This document shows positions 56,985-64,000 of a stretch of DNA of 64,000 bases, piece by piece. The notes under the pieces were generated by a model. That model ran no database searches. It worked only from the letters and a program-made list of their open reading frames with translations, and was not told where the DNA came from. How positions within the stretch are numbered: position 1 is the first letter of the stretch; every line of letters starts with the position of its first letter. This DNA is from Branchiostoma belcheri (taxonomy: Eukaryota > Chordata > Leptocardii > Amphioxiformes > Branchiostomatidae): assembly GCF_001625305.1 (NCBI RefSeq), contig NW_017803921.1, positions 1,599,547 through 1,663,546 of the forward strand, in the 5' to 3' direction. Both the position numbers and the translations under genes were made by a program.

Positions 56985-57487
56985 ACCCATGGTTGTATCG
57001 TACCCAGAACCAAGCTTATCTAGGTTGATGCCCGAATGGGTCAGGGTTAGGATCAGGCACGGTTCTGGACAGTCTCCTCGTATCCAAGAACGTAGATTTG
57101 CCGCTCAAACCAACACACAAAACGTTTCATTCTGATCTACCTCAAAACTACCGTGACAGTGCCAAAGTTTTTACTGCGAGCCAATAGCTCCTGTAAACGT
57201 CCTGAAATCAGCGATATTTTTCCTAATGCACTTACGTAACATTCAGTTGAAAGCTAATGAAACGACAGCCGTCTTTGGCAATAAAACCATGCTGTGTGAT
57301 ATTCGGGGCACTTGACAGGTATGCACGCCACCTTGCGGGTAAAAAGATTATCACAACAGCTGTATATAAAGATTTAGATGCTGTCAGTGAAATAGTGTGT
57401 GGTTGTCTGATAATATCACAGAGGAGTCACAACAATTTGATCATATATTGTTTCTTGCATACATGTAAAGGTACTTGTGTCATCGAT

Positions 57488-57565
57488 AAGGTTAGACATC
57501 CAGGTACGAAACACAAGATATTAATCAAGTACTTGTCAGACGTTTCAGAGAGCATCCGAAATCTT
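57488..57565 (+). mobile_element. Partial MITE of the same family in the GPCR 3' region
   Basis: AAGGTTAGACATCCAGGTAC, CAAGTACTTGTCAGACGTTTC and GAGCATCCG match parts of the 38647-38800 copy. It lies in the probable 3' UTR. Confidence 0.55.
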
Positions 57566-57757
57566 TCACCAGTGACTTAGAACGTGTTAGGTGGCGTATC
57601 GTACGCGTAATAATGTTATCATTGTACCCCAAAGATATATTTCTTGGATTTTTGGATCTTCAGTCGTTCAATAGCAGCTACAATGTTTGCTGTCCAGACT
57701 ACTCTCGTGTTGTGCTGTTAGCTGCTAGTCAAGGTAAATATATTTGATATTGTATAT

Positions 57758-57763
57758 AATAAA
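57758..57763 (+). terminator. Candidate poly(A) signal of the GPCR gene
   Basis: AATAAA about 770 nt past the GPCR stop codon, followed by a T-rich and AT-rich stretch. It is the first good hexamer I noticed in the 3' region, before the convergent sulfotransferase gene. Confidence 0.4.
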
Positions 57764-58461
57764 GTTATAACGTTATATATATATTGACCAAGAGAGACGA
57801 AGAAGAAGATTTGATATTGTACAGAAAAAAATATTTGTTGTGGACAGACGCGTTTGAAAATTGAGAGAACTCAAGGAATGGTAAAGAGATGTAAACGGAC
57901 TGTCATATGCAGAGTGTATTCATGATACATGTATTATAGTTTTATATATATTTATATGGACAATCACAAATAACGGATATAAATTGATAAATGTTATTTG
58001 TCATTTGATATTTTTGTGATTTTGACTTTCAGTGTGTGATTGTAATTTCCTGCATGTGATTTTAACAATATAGATGTACGTTCGCACTTGACAATCATGA
58101 TAATGAAAGTCGCACAACCTAAAAAAAAAGCTTAAGCAGACCGTACAATGTACATACAGAGGAAAAGTTGTCAATACAGGAAAGATTTTTTGTCTGTATT
58201 CCTGCTTGTGTTTTTTTTCAAGATATGGTTACTATATATATATTATCTTCATAATGCACTATTATTGTTCGCAATCGGCCACCATGACGAAATGAATTCG
58301 AAGCAAATTGACCTTCGTGTCAGTCTGCGGTAAAACGTTTCGTTATCCCCTCACTTCCTGTGTCTCCACTCCATTCAAATAACCACGGACACATAGCCAA
58401 ATAAACAAACAAACCACTAAAAACAAAACTTTCGTACAAGAGGGCAACAATCAGACAGTAC

Positions 58462-59637
58462 CTACAACGCTGTAGACATAGACCCATTGTACAGGTTAAT
58501 AGAAGTATCTACAAGTTCTTCCGCTGACTGTACACGTCGGTACCCTAAAAGAGACAAGGTCTGTCGGCATTTCTCTTGTATAAAGTTCACTTGAGCGAAG
58601 CTTAGCGCAAGCCTCCAGCCTCCCGTCCTGTCCTTAGACCGCCGGCGGGTGGAGAAGGGCGCCCGGGCGGGGTCTGACGCGTTGGTGTTCCGCCGGACCC
58701 ACCTGTACACCGCCTTGTGTAGAGGCACGCCGAGAGACTGGTACAGCTTCCTCATCTTCTCAACGGGTGCTGAGGCCACGTCTTCAAACCTTAGCAGTGT
58801 GTAGCGTTCATTAAAACGGCTAGCTGTGACGTTTTTAAGGTGAACGTTTCTTACGATCGATTCACAGAGCCCGTACACTTCGCCGTCGTCGATGTCGTCG
58901 TCAAAGAACGTGGTGACGTTGTCTTTCCTGTGATGACGTAAGGCGAGGCGTGACGCAATGGTTGCCCGTGGGTCTCGCACCAGGTGTAAAACGCGGAGGT
59001 CCAAGTCGTTCTGCTCTGTTATTGGCTGAAGAACACTTATATTTGCCAAGCGGATTGTTTTGATAACAGTAAATCGTCTCGCCCTGCAAGCTCTGCCCAA
59101 AACCTCTGCCAGAAGCTCTGCAGGGATAGGGCACCTCAAAGCGGTTCTTGAGTCGTTCGCTCTCAATTTCTTAAAGCTTCTACACAACTTCAGAATGACT
59201 TTAGACTTGGTGGGCGCTCCAAAGGTCTTGTTGTTCAGGTAAAACGGCATGAGGTCCACGAGATTCTTAAAGTCGCAGGTTAAGATGCCTTGAAGTAATT
59301 TTAACTGCTCAGCTTCTGAGACGTTGTGTGTTTTGTTGGGGTGGTTCTTTAGTGCCCATAGTGGCTCATAGACGTAAAAGACGTCCGGGTGTTGGTTAAA
59401 CAACTCGCCTACAAAAGACGACCCACTCCTCATCTGTGTGACAATAAGGACTGCAGTTCTAGGCGGGCTTCCAGTCAAACTCCTCGGCTCGTAGCTGCTC
59501 GCGTCGCGATGCAGCGAAAGTTGCGCTCTTATTCCGGAAGTCAAATGAAAAACGACGATGTTGCAGTACAGGAGGGCGGAAATTCCAGACACCAGGAGTA
59601 GGAGCAGGAGTTTCTTAGTCCGTCGTAGTGACAGCAT
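58462..59637 (-). CDS. Carbohydrate 6-O-sulfotransferase (CHST1/3-like), 391 aa, Golgi type II membrane protein
   Basis: Enzymes of this family transfer sulfate from PAPS to the 6-OH of Gal, GalNAc or GlcNAc on glycans in the Golgi lumen. After a short basic cytoplasmic tail there is one membrane anchor (LLLLLLVSGISALLY). The 5'-phosphosulfate-binding loop is TQMRSGSSF (about residues 67-75), followed by the family signature GELFNQHPDVFYVYEPLW. The 3'-phosphate site is HLVRDPRATIASR (about 218-230). There are about nine N-glycosylation sequons. Length is typical for the family (about 390-480 aa). The coding part is one exon. The frame extends eight codons further up, but an acceptor (CATTTTCCAG) sits just before ACATACCAAC-ATG, so I place the start at 59637, with a 5' UTR intron. 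Which sugar is used cannot be told. Its 3' end faces that of the GPCR gene. Confidence 0.92.
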   Translation of the reverse strand: MLSLRRTKKLLLLLLVSGISALLYCNIVVFHLTSGIRAQLSLHRDASSYEPRSLTGSPPRTAVLIVTQMRSGSSFVGELFNQHPDVFYVYEPLWALKNHPNKTHNVSEAEQLKLLQGILTCDFKNLVDLMPFYLNNKTFGAPTKSKVILKLCRSFKKLRANDSRTALRCPIPAELLAEVLGRACRARRFTVIKTIRLANISVLQPITEQNDLDLRVLHLVRDPRATIASRLALRHHRKDNVTTFFDDDIDDGEVYGLCESIVRNVHLKNVTASRFNERYTLLRFEDVASAPVEKMRKLYQSLGVPLHKAVYRWVRRNTNASDPARAPFSTRRRSKDRTGGWRLALSFAQVNFIQEKCRQTLSLLGYRRVQSAEELVDTSINLYNGSMSTAL

Positions 59638-59639
59638 GT

Positions 59640-60160
59640 TGGTATGTCTGGAAAATGACAATGACAGTGTTCTTTATTTGCACATCCATGCCCATATGGG
59701 CTAAATGCAGTACATGCAGTTTCACATGAATCAGTCGTAGAAACACTACAATTCTACAGATGTGCTACACTTCACCTATAGTGTACAAACGGCCGGATGA
59801 ACATGTATGGCTAACGTTTACGTGCGTCTCCCCTCTTTTTAAAACAGGTATATCACAGAGTTTTTGTTGTACAGTAAATAAAGCCACGTTGGTGGAGGCT
59901 GTATAGGTATAATACGTGCCTTCGGATCAAAAAAGAAACAGTAGTGCGTTTTAAGTTAGAAGAGTCTAGGGTCCTGGACAGTGCAGCATAGAGAACTCTA
60001 ACGGAGGGCAGCGAGGGGTCAGCTACTTCGCCATGCATTTACGAAGGATAGACGGACTTTGAAGACGCTTCAAGCTAGTGAAAAGACGTACAGAAATAGT
60101 CAAATCAGACCTTCTACAGATCAAGTACACAACTTAACCAGTGGTCTGCGAAAAGGCGAC
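59640..60160. other. Upstream of the sulfotransferase coding exon
   Basis: Begins with the inferred 3' splice site (59641-59660) and continues as intron or promoter. No first exon could be located. Confidence 0.4.
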
Positions 60161-60281
60161 CTCCAAGCAGATGTTGGGATGGAAAATTATGACGTTTTCT
60201 GGGCGAACCGTTTGTTAGTGTGGTTACGGAGGAGGGAGAAATTATAGCGTCACTATTTTCCACCCAGACATCTGCTTGGAG
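60161..60281. mobile_element. MITE, CTCCAAGCAGATG family, complete
   Basis: CTCCAAGCAGATGTTGGGAT-GGAAAA at the left pairs with TTTTCCACCCAGACATCTGC-TTGGAG at the right, 121 bp in all. The same end occurs in duplication copies A (near 21437) and B (near 25233) and at 35374. Confidence 0.87.
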
Positions 60282-60459
60282 ATGACGGAAGGACGTTTCC
60301 TGACTTTGTTGATGTTTGGGGACGACAAGTCACTTAAACAACCCCGCAGTCACATAAACAGACCCGTACAGCGTAAACACGCACCGGCACAGGCGACATG
60401 TGGAACACTTCAGCTCACTCACAAAATCACTCTTTGTGTTTTAGTAAGAGGGTAGGTAA

Positions 60460-60815
60460 GAAAACTGATGCGCGCGTGCGAATAAAAAAAAGTTTTGCAA
60501 AAAAAAAAAGAGTTGTTTTCATTATGAAATCTACGTGGTCATGAGGGTTGAACAAATGGGACAGAATATGGTTTGGCGAATAATCTAATCTTCAAGTTCA
60601 TTTCCTTACAATTTCGTCTTTTTTCGTTTGATTTTGGCATTCTACGACATTGGTATAGTTTTTACTTATTTTTTTGTAACTTACGGTATATTTTTGCTCA
60701 TTTTGCAACTGTTTTGTACGATTTACAGTATGGTTGAAAACTTTTTTTATTTTTGGAAACGGCCGAAAATTCATGCGCGCGCGGATGTCATCCATATAAT
60801 CAAATCAACATGGCC
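60460..60815. mobile_element. ATGGATGACATCC family, left-truncated copy 3
   Basis: Interior and right end match copy 1 (GAAATCTACGTGGTCATGA; CATTTTGCAACTGTTTTGTA; GGATGTCATCCATATAATCA; ATGGCC), but the left terminus is absent. Confidence 0.87.
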
Positions 60816-60979
60816 TAAAAACAGACTGTACGTGACGTGTGGCCTGACTAGGGTACGCATTCGGTGAAGTTTTGAACATCACTGACGTAGCTATTAGCTA
60901 TGTTCTTTCTCTACCAAGTGACTTTATCCCACAAACATTTTAAAAACCCTTCAATTAAGAAGTGCTACACTGGCCTACT

Positions 60980-61146
60980 CTCCAAGCAGAGGTTGAGGGG
61001 GAATGATCGTTACCTTTTTATATATGGCCGTTTTTTTTTGTCGCTACCCCTACCAACCTCGGTGGCCACGGACCTTCTCTGGCTAATGGATACTGCCTGG
61101 CCAATTTGATACTGTCTTTTTGCCACCGATAGGGATCTGCTTGGAG
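60980..61146. mobile_element. MITE, CTCCAAGCAGA family, diverged copy
   Basis: CTCCAAGCAGAGGTTGAGGG at the left and AGGGATCTGCTTGGAG at the right. The interior carries GATCGTTACCTTTTTATATA and differs from the 60161 copy. Confidence 0.75.
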
Positions 61147-62210
61147 ATTAGCACTGGCCCACAATTCGTAATTCTTGGGTTAGGCCGCGGGCTCAATCCC
61201 GGCGGTACATAGTACTTAAGTATGATACTTAGCTTTCAGCAGCTAAAGGAAAGGCTATATGATCGTAGTTGAGCACACATCACTGCCGGTAGATTAACCT
61301 CTGCTGTAGTGCTTGGTAGTTTTGCGGCTACAAAAAGTGGGATAACGCCGCATTGTATACCGAAAGGTGTGAGAAGGATTTAAAAACTTAAACCATTAAT
61401 AGTGAGTGGGATTGACTATCATGCATGTTATATACACACGCAGGTCTGTACCACTGTAATATATTTCGCCCTACTTGTCCAACGTAAAACAATACTAGCC
61501 GTCTCTCTATGTTAAAAAGATCAGACATTCAACTCACAAATGCAGAATTATAATATACTAACTATGACTCAGTTTTGCGTTTCCACTGAAGTGGGTAAAG
61601 GCAGGGTCTCGGCGCTTCGTCTGGCTAAGTACTCACTTGAACTCCAGCTGCACCAAGCCCGACTGCGCACCAACTCGGCCTGAGCCTGTCTCTATGAAAC
61701 AGTGGTCTAATGTTTTGACAGAACAACAACTAAAGAGACTCACCCGTGTTACTTATCAACCGAGATGTTCAGTACGTCAGCTTGGGACTCTCTAGAAAAG
61801 GAGGAGAACAATACAGGTAGTCCGTGGGCACTTATCTGCGTACCTATTTCGCACACGGTCCAAACACAAGTGACTTGTAGATGGGCGGAAGTCCGCTATA
61901 GTGTGTGTATATAACATCTTTTGTCTCCAATTTTCTATATACGTTTGTTATGTGTCTGTCATACTCAGTATCTTGACCTGTACCTAGCCCGTCGTGGCAT
62001 GAATGTACAATAAAGGTATTTCATTACCGCTGTTTATAATACTAGGAACCGTCATGCCTGAACATCACCAAGCAGGTGGACAAAGTAAACAGTTCAGGGG
62101 CAAAGTTATGCCGTAACCACCACAAAAAGCCCACGTTCCAGTATTCTGCACAGAGTCACGAATTTTCGGACACGGGTAAGTGACGCAGAAACTTTCAGTG
62201 GCAAACGATG
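61147..62210. other. Gene-free intergenic stretch
   Basis: One SINE-like B box (GGGCTCAATCCCGG, 61188) with a degraded body to about 61330; otherwise unrecognised. Confidence 0.4.
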
Positions 62211-62214
62211 ACAG

Positions 62215-62313
62215 TAGCCTGGAATCCATCCGTGAACGCTTTATCTCCGCTCCGTGAAGGCAGAGCGGAGGAACGGAGCGGAGATAAAGCGTTCACGGAC
62301 GGATTCCAGGCTA
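62215..62313. mobile_element. Fold-back element, TAGCCT family, copy 3, 9-bp target duplication
   Basis: The arms TAGCCTGGAATCCATCCGTG.. and ..CACGGACGGATTCCAGGCTA pair over about 40 bp with one mismatch and a ~19-nt loop. Flanks CGATGACAG / CGGTGACAG are a 9-bp duplication with one difference. Confidence 0.9.
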
Positions 62314-63059
62314 CGGTGACAGAGCAATGCGCAGGTTTTGTGGATGGGCAACAGGTGGAACTGAGAACAGGATTTATGGATGTCAACTGCGTATGCAGCA
62401 TGTCGTGTCGTCAGTGACAGCGAGGGTTCATTCATTCGTATGTATTATTCGTGATATGGTGACCGGAGGCATATCCCATGCCCATCTACATCTACTGGGC
62501 CGTGCGGAAATGCCGGGTAGTTAACAGTCGGAACACATAGTCTTCATTCTTCATGGAGGTCGTCAAATTGCTAAACATCTGAAACAAGAACAGAAGAGTG
62601 TGCACTGTTTCATTAAAACAAATGAAAAGTGATCAGCGTCGGCTATCTGGTTATTTTGTAAAAGTAGAAAGCATAAATCAGTAGGCTTATCCAGGTTATC
62701 CTACTACTGTGTGTGTACATATACGAATGTCGCCGTAGGGAAAATTTAAGCTAGCTTTTGTTCGCTCTTCACCGTTATGCATGCCTATGGCCTTACAAAG
62801 TACTAAAGTAAACACAAGTTCACACAGTATACTGTTCATGGTACATGTGTCCGACAGATACAGCACTAATACGTGCTAATGTTGGTTAGAAATGAATGCA
62901 TTGGTGATCGCCTGGTGGCCTTTAAAGCCTTCTGGAGTTACGGTGTTCATATGCAAACAGATACACGCTCCCCAAAACATAACCTTCTTGGCGAAGGTAG
63001 GAAGACACGTGTACACCAACAAAACACTCCAAAATCCAGACAGTACTTCTTAACACCGC

Positions 63060-63233
63060 GAAAGAGCGCTATGGAAGGTATATCCTTGGCAGCGCGCTGT
63101 GGAAGGTCCGCGGAAGGTCCGCGGAAGAGCGCTATGGAAGGTGTATCCTTGGCAGCGCGCTGTGGAAGGTCCGCGGAAGAGCGCTATGGGAGGTATATCT
63201 TTGGCAGCGCGCTGTGGAAGGTCCGCGGAAGAG
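63060..63233 (+). repeat. 52-bp minisatellite running into the assembly gap
   Basis: Three copies of GCGCTATGGAAGGTATATCC-TTGGCAGCGCGCTGTGGAAG-GTCCGCGGAAGA; the first has an extra GGTCCGCGGAA. The array is cut by the gap, so its true length is unknown. Confidence 0.93.
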
Positions 63234-63975
63234 NNNNNNNNNNNNNNNNNNNNNNNNNNNNNNNNNNNNNNNNNNNNNNNNNNNNNNNNNNNNNNNNNNN
63301 NNNNNNNNNNNNNNNNNNNNNNNNNNNNNNNNNNNNNNNNNNNNNNNNNNNNNNNNNNNNNNNNNNNNNNNNNNNNNNNNNNNNNNNNNNNNNNNNNNNN
63401 NNNNNNNNNNNNNNNNNNNNNNNNNNNNNNNNNNNNNNNNNNNNNNNNNNNNNNNNNNNNNNNNNNNNNNNNNNNNNNNNNNNNNNNNNNNNNNNNNNNN
63501 NNNNNNNNNNNNNNNNNNNNNNNNNNNNNNNNNNNNNNNNNNNNNNNNNNNNNNNNNNNNNNNNNNNNNNNNNNNNNNNNNNNNNNNNNNNNNNNNNNNN
63601 NNNNNNNNNNNNNNNNNNNNNNNNNNNNNNNNNNNNNNNNNNNNNNNNNNNNNNNNNNNNNNNNNNNNNNNNNNNNNNNNNNNNNNNNNNNNNNNNNNNN
63701 NNNNNNNNNNNNNNNNNNNNNNNNNNNNNNNNNNNNNNNNNNNNNNNNNNNNNNNNNNNNNNNNNNNNNNNNNNNNNNNNNNNNNNNNNNNNNNNNNNNN
63801 NNNNNNNNNNNNNNNNNNNNNNNNNNNNNNNNNNNNNNNNNNNNNNNNNNNNNNNNNNNNNNNNNNNNNNNNNNNNNNNNNNNNNNNNNNNNNNNNNNNN
63901 NNNNNNNNNNNNNNNNNNNNNNNNNNNNNNNNNNNNNNNNNNNNNNNNNNNNNNNNNNNNNNNNNNNNNNNNNNN
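63234..63975. other. Assembly gap (Ns)
   Basis: 742 unknown bases. The left edge is inside the 52-bp tandem repeat and the right edge inside a dispersed TIR element, so the gap most likely reflects repeat collapse. Confidence 0.99.
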
Positions 63976-64000
63976 GGACAGAATATGGTTTGGCGAATAA
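63976..64000 (+). mobile_element. Fragment of the ATGGATGACATCC family after the gap
   Basis: The 25 bases after the assembly gap are identical to an interior stretch of copy 3 (starting GGACAGAATATGGTTTGGCG, 60569). Confidence 0.7.

Larger units (their letters stand above)
57000..58461. other. 3' region between convergent GPCR and sulfotransferase genes
   Basis: Includes the GPCR 3' UTR with a CACGGTTCTGGA motif (57058), a partial MITE and an AATAAA at 57758. It is strongly AT-rich from 57730 to 58260. The sulfotransferase poly(A) site was not identified. Confidence 0.45.

Noticed and set aside
59638-59661. Upstream Met (MSFSRHTN) as the sulfotransferase start
   Set aside because: The segment overlaps a good 3' splice site (TTTTCCAG), so it is more likely intron; the next Met precedes the basic tail and membrane anchor.

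Overview
This is a eukaryotic, animal nuclear window. Genes are split by phase-consistent GT-AG introns, there are many short dispersed repeats, and no operons. The gene complement (VPS50, a kisspeptin-receptor-like GPCR, a carbohydrate 6-O-sulfotransferase, an intact RTE-type LINE) and the character of the repeats point to an invertebrate deuterostome, most likely a cephalochordate (Branchiostoma). That species call is inference from general familiarity, not from a search.

Layout. (1) 1-18071, minus strand: VPS50 (syndetin), 24 exons found, with the C-terminal end outside the window. Exons were placed by reading splice sites, and every phase closes. The intron between exons 6 and 7 holds a full-length RTE-clade LINE (9100-12579) with an uninterrupted 1058-codon ORF, a pentamer tail and an 11-bp target-site duplication. 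(2) 18617-20657, minus: a two-exon gene for a 614-aa protein with a repeated 'STLGS...V-D/N-L-x-S-V/I' motif and a C-terminal array of C-x2-C-x2-C-x2-C-x-G-x-G zinc-ribbon-like modules; not recognised. (3) 21251-28747: a tandem duplication of about 3.75 kb, each copy carrying a five-exon plus-strand gene for a secreted cysteine-rich protein (269 and 263 aa). (4) 28750-47100: about 18 kb without a convincing gene, filled with microsatellites, tRNA-derived SINEs and fold-back DNA elements. (5) 47400-56984, plus: an eight-exon, 379-aa class A GPCR closest by eye to kisspeptin receptors. (6) 58462-59637, minus: a single-coding-exon carbohydrate sulfotransferase, convergent with the GPCR. (7) 59640-63233: MITE-rich sequence running into a 742-base gap (63234-63975) inside a 52-bp tandem repeat.

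The genes do not form an obvious pathway: endosomal recycling (VPS50), peptide signalling (GPCR), glycan sulfation (CHST-like) and secreted or surface proteins of unknown role. The most unusual feature of the window is structural. At five exon boundaries in two unrelated genes (VPS50 exons 12, 15 and 19; GPCR exons 2 and 5) the junction itself, exon end plus splice site, has been copied in tandem into the adjoining intron, giving arrays of decoy splice sites. Other points of interest are a candidate 12-nt microexon in VPS50, a 20-bp hairpin at the 5' tip of the LINE, mosaic divergence between the duplicated secreted-protein genes, and a fold-back element family with 9-bp target duplications.
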